From: CAZFLM01 sp964519955
GTDB lineage: Bacteria; Armatimonadota; Chthonomonadetes; Chthonomonadales; CAJBBX01
Assembly (NCBI GenBank): GCA_964519955.1
Contig: CAZFLM010000054.1
Coordinates: 1-47,158 of the forward strand
DNA length: 47,158 nucleotides
Direction: 5' to 3'
Shown: positions 7,454 to 16,109 of the stretch, one piece after another
How the letters are laid out: every line of letters begins with the position of its first letter
Position numbering within the stretch: position 1 is the first letter of the stretch
Notes under the pieces: model-generated
Told to the model about the DNA's origin: nothing
Database searches by the model: none
The model's input: the letters and a program-made list of their open reading frames with translations, nothing else
Program-made: the position numbers and the translations under genes

Positions 7454-8455
7454 CTAGGCTCGCAGCAGGTGGTCCACAGGACTGCACTCACGGTGCTTGC
7501 GCAGGGTGTCAGCCTCGACGATCATGGCGTACTTGCGGGTCATGGTCATGCTCGTATGGCCCAGGATCGTCTGCAAGGTGAACGTATCACCCCCATTGCG
7601 CAAGTACTCGATGGCGAATGTGTGGCGGGCGGTGTGCGGCGAGCATCGGACGCCCTTGATGTCTGCGGCTGCCTCAAGGCGCTCGAAGAGCTGGAGGAGA
7701 CCGCTCCGGGTCATCGGCCCGCCCGCATTCCGGCCGCGCTCGCCGGGGAACAGGTAGTCGTCCGGGCCACGCGGGTCGTCCTTCAGCATCGCCCACAGAG
7801 CCTTGGCGCAGCCCCTGCCGAACGGCACGGTCCTGCGCTTATTGCCCTTGCCTAGAACGATGCACTTTGTGGCCTCGAAGTCGATGCCCTTGAACCTGAT
7901 CCCACACAACTCGGAGGCCCTCACGCCTGTGTCCAGAGGAAACAAGATGATTGCGTGGTCACGCTTTGGGTAGCGCGACCTGCCAGCCCCCTTGAGCAGT
8001 GCCCGCTGCTGATCAGCGCTGAACGGTACGATCTCGTCGTCGCGCGCGATGATGCTGGGGATTCGCTCCATTGGGGATACGTCCAGCCCGCCCTCGCCGA
8101 CGGTCCAGTTGAAGAACGTCTGCAGGTGACCGTGGAAAGTCTCAACGGACCGCGGGCAGAGCGGCTTGGTCATGCGCGGGTTTCCCCACCTCCCGCCAGC
8201 GTCCTCGTGGCCATGACCAAGGTTATGGAAGAAGGCCCTGAGTTCGTCCACGCCACACACCTCATGGCCGCGGTTCTCCAGGAACCAGATGAGCCGGTGG
8301 ACGATCAACCGGCGGTTGCTGAGCGTCCGCTCCGAGTGCTGAGCGATGTCACTGGACAACAGCCAGCCGTCCGCGTACTTCTGTAAGTCGGCGATCAGCA
8401 GGCTGTCCCGATCATCTTGTATGTAATGGCGCCTCGGCGCCTTGGTCGTGCGCAT
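7454..8455 (-). CDS. Tyrosine recombinase/integrase (inner copy)
   Basis: A 333-residue XerC/D-like recombinase that cuts and rejoins DNA through a covalent 3'-phosphotyrosine. An N-terminal SAM-like core-binding domain (about 20-125) precedes the catalytic domain. Visible catalytic residues are Arg179 (GVRASEL), His274 and Arg277 (HTARHTF), His300 (LGHTS) and Tyr309 (RKYAM). The start has AGGAGG at good spacing. It lies 15 bp after the ParB-like gene and 4 bp before the XRE gene. It is clearly related along its whole length to the second recombinase at 9640-10644 (shared GHGHEDAGGRWG-like, TRSGLLQ and RHTFAIE stretches), so the two are diverged paralogs. Confidence 0.93.
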   Translation of the reverse strand: MRTTKAPRRHYIQDDRDSLLIADLQKYADGWLLSSDIAQHSERTLSNRRLIVHRLIWFLENRGHEVCGVDELRAFFHNLGHGHEDAGGRWGNPRMTKPLCPRSVETFHGHLQTFFNWTVGEGGLDVSPMERIPSIIARDDEIVPFSADQQRALLKGAGRSRYPKRDHAIILFPLDTGVRASELCGIRFKGIDFEATKCIVLGKGNKRRTVPFGRGCAKALWAMLKDDPRGPDDYLFPGERGRNAGGPMTRSGLLQLFERLEAAADIKGVRCSPHTARHTFAIEYLRNGGDTFTLQTILGHTSMTMTRKYAMIVEADTLRKHRECSPVDHLLRA

Positions 8456-8470
8456 TCACCTTCCTCCTAG

Positions 8471-9388
8471 CTAAGCCGCGGCGCGCTGCAGTTTGTCCAT
8501 CGCGCGCTGCATGATGCTGACCGTCTCCGCGATCTCCTTGTACAGCTTCTGTCGCGTGATCTCCACGGCCGGCACTTGCATGCCGAGAACCTCCCTCTGA
8601 ATGCACTGCAGTTCACTGAGAAGGCCATCGGCGCCACGGCTCTCTGATCCGGCCGCGGTGCGCTCGCGCTTCGCCGCCGGACCATTCGGACGGCGCGAGG
8701 CCCTTTCCCCACCAGTGATCTCAGCGATCTCCTGGCGCAGTGCCGCCAGCGGCAGGGCTCCGCCCAAGACACGGGCGACGAACTTGCCCCGCTTCTCTTC
8801 GTCGGCCACCTTGGCTAGCTCGCGAGCGTGGGTGGCGGTGTCCGGACGTTCGGACACCATCGCTTGTAGGTCATCGGGCAGCTGGAGCAACTGAATCCGC
8901 TCGTTTACCCAGCTCTTGCTCCTGCCGACGCTGGCCGCCAGCTCTCTTGTCGAGAGGTCGCGGGCCTCCTTGAGGGTCAGAAGGTATGCCCCGTGGTCGA
9001 GCGGCGTCAGATCAGCGCGGTTGATGTTCCCGATTAGGGCGATCTCGACACCGAGTGCGAAATCGCAATCCACGACTACTGCGGGTATCACCGTGTAGCC
9101 AGCCTCGACAGCGCCGACGCGCCTCAACTCACCGGCAACGACCTCGTAGGTGGTGCCAATCTGCCCACTGCTGTCCACTGGACGCACCACGATCGGCTGC
9201 AGGCCCCCGTGCTGCTTGATCGAGGCCTTCAGCTCAACCGCCTCCGGCGACTCCCAGTTGCTGCGCGCCGACCACATTGGCGGCGCTATCTCATCCAGAG
9301 GCAGCACGCGCAGCACTGGCCCTTGGCGCTGGTTGGCGTCCACGGGGAGCGCTTCAGCGTGCCCCGCGCTCGGTACATCTCGTTCCAT
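8471..9388 (-). CDS. ParB/RepB/Spo0J-like partition protein
   Basis: A 305-residue protein with the ParB N-terminal nuclease/CTPase-like fold: LKASIKQHGGLQPIVVRP at about 53-70, GELRRVGAVEAG (the GERR-type box), then ALIGNINRADLTPLDHGAYLL, and a HTH region STRELAASVGRSKSWVNERI. ParB proteins load onto parS sites and spread, helping segregation of plasmids, phages or chromosomes. No ParA is found beside it. A near-perfect palindrome lies inside its own coding region (8837-8858) and has a sister copy at 3169-3186, which makes these candidate cognate sites. It heads the operon with the inner recombinase and XRE genes. Confidence 0.9.
   Translation of the reverse strand: MERDVPSAGHAEALPVDANQRQGPVLRVLPLDEIAPPMWSARSNWESPEAVELKASIKQHGGLQPIVVRPVDSSGQIGTTYEVVAGELRRVGAVEAGYTVIPAVVVDCDFALGVEIALIGNINRADLTPLDHGAYLLTLKEARDLSTRELAASVGRSKSWVNERIQLLQLPDDLQAMVSERPDTATHARELAKVADEEKRGKFVARVLGGALPLAALRQEIAEITGGERASRRPNGPAAKRERTAAGSESRGADGLLSELQCIQREVLGMQVPAVEITRQKLYKEIAETVSIMQRAMDKLQRAAA
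8837..8858. repeat. 22-bp near-palindrome, copy 2, inside the ParB-like gene
   Basis: The core TGTCCGGACGTTCGGACA (8839-8856) matches the perfect palindrome at 3169-3186 at 17 of 18 positions. The 22-bp element here is symmetric at 20 of 22 positions. An intragenic cognate site within or near parB is common for ParB systems, but binding is unproven. Confidence 0.6.
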
Positions 9389-9524
9389 CCCATTACCCCT
9401 TCGGTTCTGCTCTCACACTCGGTAACAGGCAGGTCACTCGGCCTGGTCAGGGGTTATCGGGGGGATTTGCCAAGGGCATTCAGCTTTTTTCCTGAGTTGT
9501 TTCTGCGGCTGTGCCGAGATGTGA

Positions 9525-9558
9525 AGACCCCTTCCGGGATGGTCTCCGGAAGGGGTCT
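9525..9558. terminator. Perfect 13-bp hairpin between outer recombinase and ParB gene
   Basis: AGACCCCTTCCGG and CCGGAAGGGGTCT pair perfectly around an 8-nt loop. It lies downstream of the outer recombinase gene (stop at 9640) on the minus strand, so it may end that transcript before the ParB operon. No T-tract follows in either direction. The rest of the 9389-9639 gap shows no gene. Confidence 0.5.
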
Positions 9559-9639
9559 GATGTGTGACTTGCGGCAGTACGGCTATTCACGTATGCTCGT
9601 CGTTCGGCGGTGAGTGGTGCTCCGCCGCACAAACCGCTC

Positions 9640-10644
9640 TCATCGCAAGGAGCCACGGAGCCGATCCGCCGGGCTGAACTCACGGTGCTGCTCGATGATG
9701 TCTGACTGCGCCACATGCACATATCGCCGCGTCATGGCGATGGATTCGTGGCCCAGCATGGCTTGCAGCGCAAGCATGTTGCCGCCAGACCGCAGAAACT
9801 CGATCGCGAACGTGTGTCGCAGGCGGTGCGGGCCGATTCGCGCTCCCTGGAGACCGGCGGCCGCCCCGAGTCGCTCGATCACTTGCAGCAAGCCACTTCT
9901 CGTCAGGGGACCACCGGCCCCGTGGCCCTGCTGCGCAAGAAACAGCGGCGAACCAGGCTGTTGCTCAATCCCCATCAGCCAGTTGCGCAGGGCCTTGGCG
10001 CAGACTCGTCCAAATGGCACTTGGCGCAGCTTATTCCCTTTGCCGACCACTCGGCAGACACGCGATTCGAGGTCGACATCCGAGCGCCTGAGTGAGCAGA
10101 CCTCGCTAGCCCGGAGCCCGCTGTCGAGCATCAGTAGGACGAGGGCCTCATTGCGTTTGGATTGCCTGGACCTACGCGCAGCGCTGATCAGTTGGTCGAT
10201 CTCGGCCGGGCTGAACGGCACGACCTGGTCCTTGCGGACAACCGGAGTAGGAATCTTGGCCATCGGAGAAGTCTGCAGCGCGCCCTCCTTGACGATCCAC
10301 GCAAACAATGTCCTCAGATGGCCGTGGTAGGTCTGCAGGGAAGTGGCTTTCATCGGATGGGTGCAGCGGGGGCTCCCCCAGCGGCCGCCAGCGTCCTCAT
10401 GACCATGCACCAGGTAGGCCATGAAGTCGCGCAGTTCCGGCAGGCCGCAGGTGGTGATGCCTCGTGTGGAGAAGAACCAGAGGAGCTTGTCGGCCACGAA
10501 CCGGCGGTTGGCCAACGTGTTCCTGGAGTGGTGCGCGAGGTCGCCCGTGAGCAGCCAGTTGGCCATGAGGGCGGAGAGCTGACTGACCGCAGTTGTGTTT
10601 ACTGTGGTCGAGTCAGAAGTGCGACAACGATGCGGTCTTTTCAC
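9640..10644 (-). CDS. Tyrosine recombinase/integrase (outer copy, tRNA-proximal)
   Basis: A 334-residue XerC/D-like integrase starting at GTG, with GGAGG eight bases upstream. Catalytic residues are visible at Arg178 (GLRASEV), His273 and Arg276 (HRLRHTF), His299 (LGHES) and Tyr308 (RRYVH). It faces away from the adjacent tRNA-Val gene, 86 bp off, and the 3' end of that tRNA points toward it. This is the classic arrangement of an integrase beside its attachment site. It is a diverged paralog of the recombinase at 7454-8455. The pair could act as a heterodimer, like XerC/XerD, or serve separate integration and resolution steps; this is inference. Confidence 0.93.
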   Translation of the reverse strand: MKRPHRCRTSDSTTVNTTAVSQLSALMANWLLTGDLAHHSRNTLANRRFVADKLLWFFSTRGITTCGLPELRDFMAYLVHGHEDAGGRWGSPRCTHPMKATSLQTYHGHLRTLFAWIVKEGALQTSPMAKIPTPVVRKDQVVPFSPAEIDQLISAARRSRQSKRNEALVLLMLDSGLRASEVCSLRRSDVDLESRVCRVVGKGNKLRQVPFGRVCAKALRNWLMGIEQQPGSPLFLAQQGHGAGGPLTRSGLLQVIERLGAAAGLQGARIGPHRLRHTFAIEFLRSGGNMLALQAMLGHESIAMTRRYVHVAQSDIIEQHREFSPADRLRGSLR

Positions 10645-10730
10645 AGATTCTGCCTCCGGAAGCGGTTACTCGGAGTGCGGAATCCTGCGAACTATGAGGT
10701 CAGTCTGAGCACGAATCGGGTGTAGAAGTG

Positions 10731-10802
10731 TGGGCAGTACAAGATTTGAACTTGTGACCTCTTCGGTGTCAACGAAGCGCTCTACCCCTGAGCTAACCGC
10801 CC
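10731..10802 (-). tRNA. tRNA-Val (GAC)
   Basis: The minus strand folds into a complete 72-nt cloverleaf. The acceptor stem is GGGCGGT with ACTGCCC, the anticodon stem CTTCG/CGAAG encloses TTGACAC with anticodon GAC, and the T arm is ACAAG-TTCAAAT-CTTGT. The discriminator base is A; CCA is not fully encoded. The 3' end lies next to the integrase, consistent with use as an attachment site. No duplicate of the 3' end was found in the window. Confidence 0.95.
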
Positions 10803-10814
10803 ACGGCGAGTACT

Positions 10815-10844
10815 ATGATAGCACGCATTCGCGGACGGGTGCAA
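10815..10844 (-). promoter_or_regulatory. Sigma70-type promoter for tRNA-Val
   Basis: On the minus strand TTGCAC (10844-10839), 18-bp spacer and TATCAT (10820-10815) lie just upstream of the tRNA 5' end at 10802, at a distance fitting transcription start a few bases before the tRNA. Confidence 0.6.
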
Positions 10845-10873
10845 GGTCCGCACGCACCAGGAGCGCACCGGCC

Positions 10874-13800
10874 ATGACGAAGTTCGCACTCGCCGTAGCC
10901 CCTCTCCTCCTCGCGGCGCACGCCAACGCACAAGCGCCCAAGCACGCCCTCGACGACCGCATGGCCGCGTTCCACCAGAGCATCGTCGCGATCAACGAGG
11001 TCGTCCCGAACGCCGGGCTCACCACCTACGTCGCGGACCGGTTCTCCCAGACGGAGGCGTACGGGCTGGCGAAGGTCGTGGTGGGCGTCGAGGAGGGCGG
11101 CAGCACGATCTGGGCGGACCGGGCGGTCGATGTGCGCGTCGACGATCTGCCGGGCGGCGTGCGCGCCACGTACCGCCTGGGCTCGACGACGGTGCGGGCC
11201 ACGATCAGGCCGCTGATCGGCAAGCGCGAGCCCGGCACTTGGGAGGGCGCCGCGCTGGTCACCGTAGCCACCAGTCCGTCGCGCACCGTCCACCTGCGGA
11301 TCGGCGGCGGCGCCCTGCTCAGCTTCCAGTCGCCTCGAGCCGCATGGCTGCAGGCCAAGGAGGTCGGCGGCGCTGGCGACACGGCGGAGGTCGCCGACGG
11401 GCTCGGGTACCTGGCCAGCACAGCGCATCCGCTCGCGGTCGCCGTGCGCGCTCCATCGGCCCCGGTCGCGGAGGAGGGCGCGCGGCAGCTCGGCGTGACG
11501 CTGCCCGGCGGCAAGGGCTGGGTCATGCTGGGCTTCGCGAGGGATCGGGCGCGGGCGCGCACGCTGGCGCAGGCCGAGCCCGATGCGGCCCGGCGCGCAG
11601 CCGATGCGTACTACCGGCAGCTCCTGCGCTCCCGCATCGAGACGCCCGACAAGACGCTCGACGCGGCGTTCCGGTCCGCGATCCTGACGCTGGACTACAA
11701 CTGGCTGCGGCCCTACGGGTGGAACGAGTGCATCCACCACTGGTACTCGCTGTGGCACATGCAGCACTCGCCCGCCGCCGAGTGGCTGGACCAGGCGGAC
11801 CGCAGCCGCGAGTGTATCCTCGCCCACGCCGAGCGCCTGATGCCTAATGGCGCGGCGCCTCAGCTCTCGCCGGACGGGTCGGTGCACCGCGACTTCGGCG
11901 GGTCGAACCAGTTCTACGCCTGGCAGGTGCGCCACTACCTGCGGCAGACCGGCGACCTGGACGCGGCGCGGCGGCTGGCGCCGGTGCTGGACCGCATCAT
12001 CGAGCAGACATGGGAGGAGAACGACCCCGACCACGACGAGCTGCTGAAGTGGGGCCAGCAGATCGGCAACCAGGAGGACTACGTCTCGACGCCGCACAAC
12101 GGCACGACGCCGAGCGTCGAGGGCATCCAGATGCTGCACGCGCGCGCGGAGCTGGCCCGGCTCCTGGGCGACGGCGCGACCGCGTCCCGCTGCGACGAGC
12201 GTGCCGCGGAGATCGCCGCACGTCTGCGGGAGGAGTTTTGGCAGCCCGAACTCGGCCGGTACGGCTTCCTGCGCGATCCGGTCGATGGCATCCGCCCCGA
12301 CGGCCAGTACCACACGCTGATCTACCCGGTCATCTACGATCTGCTCGACCCACTGGACGCGTGGACGAGCATGCGCCACCTACGCGACCGCCTGACCGGC
12401 CCTGACGGCGAGGTCTACTGCTCGGCCAACTTCCCGTGGCATGCCGTGGGCACGTGGGGCATGCAGGCGGGCGTCGCGCAGCAGCCGTGGGCGGCGCGGG
12501 GGCTGGCGGCGGTGGGCCTGCGCAACGAGGCCATCCGCCCGCTGCACGCCGCCGCCGAGTGGGCCATGAACGCCGACCACCGCGGCTCGTGGCCGGAGAT
12601 CTCCGTCGAGAGCACGCCCGCCTACTTCTCGCCGCCGGCCGGGCTGTACATCCAGGCCGTCGTCGAGACCATCTTCGGCCTTGACCTCGACCGGCCCGCC
12701 AGGCGGCTCACCGTCACGCCGTGCTTCCCGGACGCATGGCCCTCGGCCGGCCTGACGCTGCCGCACTTCCAGGCGTCCTACCGCCACCGCGGCACTGCCT
12801 ACCGGTACCGCGTCTCGTCCGATGAGGCCTACGCGACGCGGCTCGTCTGGCGGCTGCCGCCGGGCCGCGTGCTGCGCGTCGAGGTGAATGCCGCTCCCCT
12901 GCCCTTCCGCGTGACGCCTGGCGTCGCCTGCATCACGGTCACGTGCGACGCGCCGGCCGCCCGTGAGACCACCTTCGCCGTCACGCTGAGCCCGGCCGCA
13001 CCACGCCTGGTCTACCCGCGTGCTATTGCCGTTGGGGAGCCGATCTCCGTCAAGGCAGAGGCCTGCCGCATCGTGGGCATCGCCGATCCGTGCGGCGTGC
13101 TGGCGGCGCCCACGGTGGCGACCGGCGGAACGGCCATCGCGGCTCGTGTGCGGGGTGGCCTGCTCCGCGCCTACTCCGGCTTCGGCCGCCTCGGCACGCT
13201 GACGTTCTCGCGCCGCACGTTCTTCGCCGAGTGCATGGCGGATGGCGCGCGCTTCTCGCTGCCCGTCGACATGACGGTCCTGCCTCGCATCGAGGCGGCC
13301 CCCGTGGGCGAGCTGGCTCTCGGACCCACCGGCGACGCGGTCGCGACCATTCGCCTGCGCAACCACACCGGCGCGGCGGTGCGCTCCACCGGCCTCGCCA
13401 TCGGCGGGCGCCGCTACCCGGCCGCGGCCACGGCCCTGCCGCGCCGCGACGCGCTGCTCGCGGTGCGCGTCCCCCGTGACGAGGTTGCCCTGCTCTCCCC
13501 GGGCGACAACGCGGCGGAACTCCGGCTCGCGGGCGGCGCCTCGCTGCCGGTCACGGTGGTTGCGGACCGCGTGTGCGCTGCCGATGCCGCGCTGAGCGCC
13601 TGGGCCGCCCGCCGGATGGCCAGCATTCCGCTGCCCGAGGCGGCGCTTCGCCCGGACATCACCTGGCGCGAGTGGCGACCGTGGACCGCGATAGGGCACT
13701 GGCCCTGGGCCAACGCGCGCCCGATCCTGGAAGCACTGGACGCCAAGACGATCGAGGCGCCGGGCCTCCCGATGGTGCGGTTCGGCCCCCTCACCCGCAA

Positions 13801-14785
13801 CATTGCGCCCGTGGCGCCGCATGGCGGCACGCCCGCCCTCGCCGTACCCCTCGGCGACCGCATCTACCGCAAGCTGTACGTGCTAGTCGCGCCGATGCTC
13901 GACAACCACGACCCGTTCACCACGGCGGCGACTATCGAGCTGCGGACCACCGCCGGCGCCGTGTTGGCACGCAAGCTGCGGTTCCCCGGCGATCTGGACT
14001 GGTTCTGGCCGCAGCCCACCACCGGCGAGTTCGCCACGTTCCGGCCGGGCCGCGACCGGTTCGCCCTTCTCGACCGCCCCGGCGCGGATGGCGACTACGC
14101 TGCCGGCAAGCCGCCGGCCTACCCGCAGCCGGCGTTCTGGGCGACGTGCCGGGCCGTCTCGACTCCCTCCGCCGTGCTCAACGTGGTGGAGATCGACCTG
14201 GGGCGCCCGACGGCGCTCGGCAGCCTCACGGTACGCGCCGAGGGAGCCGACGCGGCGATAGGCGTGCTGTCGATCGTCGGGGAGGAGGCCACGGGGCACG
14301 AGGCCCTGGCCGGAACATCGTGGATGCCGCCGGCTGACCTTCGCGAGCCGCACCAGGTCTTCGCGCTGAACCACGCCGGCGAGGCGGAGGGCTGGCTGCT
14401 GGAGGGCGGCTTCGCGGTCGCACCGGTGCCGCGGCTCTTCTCGCAGCCGACGCTGAACTCGCTGGCGGCGGCCGGAGAGCGCGCGACGGGGCGGGCCGTC
14501 TCGCCGCCGTTCACCCTCGACGCGCCGTGGCTCCGCATGAAGCTCCAGGGCGGCAGGCCCACGGCCGACACCGGCGCCGGCGCTCTGCTCCTCCGGCTCG
14601 TGGCCGCGGACAGCGGCGAGGTGCTGGCCACGCTGAAGCCCCCGGGCAGCCACATCGCGCAGGACGCAGCGATCTCGGTCGCTCGGTGGCAGGGCAGGAG
14701 GGTGCGGCTGGAGCTTATCGATGAGAACACCGCCGAGAGCTACGCATGGATCGGCGTCAGCAGCGTGGTGCTGGCCGGCAAGTAG
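10874..14785 (+). CDS. Secreted six-hairpin glycosidase-like protein, 1303 aa
   Basis: A Sec signal peptide (TKFALAVAPLLLAAHANAQA) ends near residue 20. An (alpha/alpha)6 barrel resembling amylo-alpha-1,6-glucosidase/GH78-GH116-type enzymes spans about 255-610, with DYNWLRPYGWNECIHHWYSLW, a run of tryptophan- and acid-rich helices, and the closing segment PPAGLYIQAVVETIFGLDLD. Beta-rich domains follow to the C-terminus, including one near 970-1055. Substrate and exact GH family cannot be told by eye. The open frame runs back through the tRNA gene, so the ATG at 10874, which gives a signal peptide, is chosen. The gene stands alone between the mobile element and the cytochrome cluster. It probably acts on plant or microbial oligosaccharides outside the cytoplasm. 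Confidence 0.82.
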   Translation: MTKFALAVAPLLLAAHANAQAPKHALDDRMAAFHQSIVAINEVVPNAGLTTYVADRFSQTEAYGLAKVVVGVEEGGSTIWADRAVDVRVDDLPGGVRATYRLGSTTVRATIRPLIGKREPGTWEGAALVTVATSPSRTVHLRIGGGALLSFQSPRAAWLQAKEVGGAGDTAEVADGLGYLASTAHPLAVAVRAPSAPVAEEGARQLGVTLPGGKGWVMLGFARDRARARTLAQAEPDAARRAADAYYRQLLRSRIETPDKTLDAAFRSAILTLDYNWLRPYGWNECIHHWYSLWHMQHSPAAEWLDQADRSRECILAHAERLMPNGAAPQLSPDGSVHRDFGGSNQFYAWQVRHYLRQTGDLDAARRLAPVLDRIIEQTWEENDPDHDELLKWGQQIGNQEDYVSTPHNGTTPSVEGIQMLHARAELARLLGDGATASRCDERAAEIAARLREEFWQPELGRYGFLRDPVDGIRPDGQYHTLIYPVIYDLLDPLDAWTSMRHLRDRLTGPDGEVYCSANFPWHAVGTWGMQAGVAQQPWAARGLAAVGLRNEAIRPLHAAAEWAMNADHRGSWPEISVESTPAYFSPPAGLYIQAVVETIFGLDLDRPARRLTVTPCFPDAWPSAGLTLPHFQASYRHRGTAYRYRVSSDEAYATRLVWRLPPGRVLRVEVNAAPLPFRVTPGVACITVTCDAPAARETTFAVTLSPAAPRLVYPRAIAVGEPISVKAEACRIVGIADPCGVLAAPTVATGGTAIAARVRGGLLRAYSGFGRLGTLTFSRRTFFAECMADGARFSLPVDMTVLPRIEAAPVGELALGPTGDAVATIRLRNHTGAAVRSTGLAIGGRRYPAAATALPRRDALLAVRVPRDEVALLSPGDNAAELRLAGGASLPVTVVADRVCAADAALSAWAARRMASIPLPEAALRPDITWREWRPWTAIGHWPWANARPILEALDAKTIEAPGLPMVRFGPLTRNIAPVAPHGGTPALAVPLGDRIYRKLYVLVAPMLDNHDPFTTAATIELRTTAGAVLARKLRFPGDLDWFWPQPTTGEFATFRPGRDRFALLDRPGADGDYAAGKPPAYPQPAFWATCRAVSTPSAVLNVVEIDLGRPTALGSLTVRAEGADAAIGVLSIVGEEATGHEALAGTSWMPPADLREPHQVFALNHAGEAEGWLLEGGFAVAPVPRLFSQPTLNSLAAAGERATGRAVSPPFTLDAPWLRMKLQGGRPTADTGAGALLLRLVAADSGEVLATLKPPGSHIAQDAAISVARWQGRRVRLELIDENTAESYAWIGVSSVVLAGK

Positions 14786-14803
14786 CACGCACACGCCCTG
14801 GAG

Positions 14804-14823
14804 GGTCGGCCTCCGTGCCGACC
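14804..14823. terminator. GC hairpin downstream of the glycosidase gene
   Basis: GGTCGGC and GCCGACC pair perfectly around a 6-nt loop, 19 bp after the stop. No T-tract follows. The loop region GGCCTCCGTGCC resembles the core of the 42-bp repeat family. The remainder of 14824-15052 holds no gene I can support. Confidence 0.4.
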
Positions 14824-15052
14824 GTGGCCCGCCCTCCCGAACACCCTTACGCCCTGGTCGCACCGGAGGCGAGCAACCAATACGAGATTCGCCGATGCAG
14901 ATATCCAGTACATCTTGCGGAATCCGTCACACCCCGCTATAATGCCTGGAAACGCTGCCAACTGAATACTGCGGCCGGTCACCCGCCCCCGGTGTCCGGA
15001 ACACGATAGGCGCCTCGGCCCGTCGAGGCGAGCACGCGTGTGGAGTTCTGGA

Positions 15053-16078
15053 ATGGCTTTGTGCCTGCACCGACCTCTCGCCTTCTGGGGGCTCTTTGTC
15101 GTCGCCCCCTCCGTCTTGCTCGCCAGCGCGGCAGTCCTGGGCGAAAACCAGCCCAAGAAGCCCCCGGCGTACCCCCTGTCGCTCTTCGCCGCCGCCAAAG
15201 CCGAGGACTACGTCGACGACGCGGTCTGCTCCGGCTGTCACCCGGACTACTCGAACGGGTTCGACAAGTCGCCGCACGCCCTCTTCAGCCGCAACACCAG
15301 CCCCCAGGTGCCGATCGACAAGCGTGGCTGCCAGGGATGCCACGGGCCCGGCGCCAAGCACATCGAGGCGATCGGCGAGAGCGGCAAGACCGGCGACACG
15401 ATGATCCGGTACGGCAAGATCAAGCCCGCGCAGGAGTCAGCTGGCTGCCTGCGGTGCCACGGCGACACGATGCACACCGCCCAGTGGAAGCGAACCGGGC
15501 ACGCGCGCGCCGACGTAAGCTGCGTGGCCTGCCACTCCGTCCACAACGCGGTCAAGGACGAAGGCGCGTCCGTCAAGGCGCCCAACCCGGGGTCCGTGCG
15601 CTCGCCCCTCAACGTCGCAACTGCCTCCCGCCCCGCGATGCTCAAGGCCACCGAGGCCGACCTCTGCGTCAAGTGCCATCAGCGCGAAGTCGGGCAGTTC
15701 CGCCTGAACTCGCACCATCCGGTGCCCGAAGGCCGCATGATCTGCAGCGATTGCCACGATCTGCACCCGAACCGCCTGTCCGGCAAGCGCCAGATGGCGA
15801 ACGATCAGCTCTGCGTCACCTGCCATGCGGACGTCGCGGGCCCGTTCGTGTTCCAGCACGATCCCGTGGCCGGCCTGACCGGTGACGGCTGCATGGAATG
15901 CCACAAGCCCCACGGCTCGCACAACCCGCGCATGCTGACGGTGATGTCGCGCGGGCTGTGCAACCAGTGCCACGTCGACAAGGCGGGCACGCACTATCCG
16001 GGACAGACATGCTGGGCGTCCGGGTGCCATTCGGCGCTGCACGGGTCCAACCACGACCGCACCTTCCTGCGGCGTTAG
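15053..16078 (+). CDS. Decaheme c-type cytochrome, DmsE/MtrA-like
   Basis: A 341-residue exported cytochrome with an N-terminal hydrophobic segment (about 8-30). Nine CXXCH motifs start at Cys59, 93, 132, 157, 205, 231, 254, 280 and 303, and a tenth site has the spacing CX4CH (Cys320-His326), giving ten likely hemes. Size, heme number and distribution match the DmsE/MtrA/PioA family, periplasmic electron wires that plug into an outer-membrane porin. The ATG at 15053 follows GGAG at good spacing; a GTG at 15038 is possible. The next two genes encode a beta-barrel and an octaheme lipoprotein, completing an MtrCAB-like set. The predicted role is carrying electrons from the periplasm to or from the outside. 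Confidence 0.92.
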   Translation: MALCLHRPLAFWGLFVVAPSVLLASAAVLGENQPKKPPAYPLSLFAAAKAEDYVDDAVCSGCHPDYSNGFDKSPHALFSRNTSPQVPIDKRGCQGCHGPGAKHIEAIGESGKTGDTMIRYGKIKPAQESAGCLRCHGDTMHTAQWKRTGHARADVSCVACHSVHNAVKDEGASVKAPNPGSVRSPLNVATASRPAMLKATEADLCVKCHQREVGQFRLNSHHPVPEGRMICSDCHDLHPNRLSGKRQMANDQLCVTCHADVAGPFVFQHDPVAGLTGDGCMECHKPHGSHNPRMLTVMSRGLCNQCHVDKAGTHYPGQTCWASGCHSALHGSNHDRTFLRR

Positions 16079-16109
16079 CCGGGCCAAACACCGAGATCCA
16101 AGCACATTC

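Noticed and set aside
2605..10802. Direct repeat of the tRNA-Val 3' end marking the far att site
   Set aside because: I searched for GGGCAGTACAAGATTTG and close variants by eye and found only the tRNA copy; the boundary may be degenerate or outside.
10793..12379. 528-codon open frame antisense to the large glycosidase
   Set aside because: It is the complement of a well-supported signal-peptide protein in GC-rich DNA and its translation is Arg/Ala/Val-rich with no domain.
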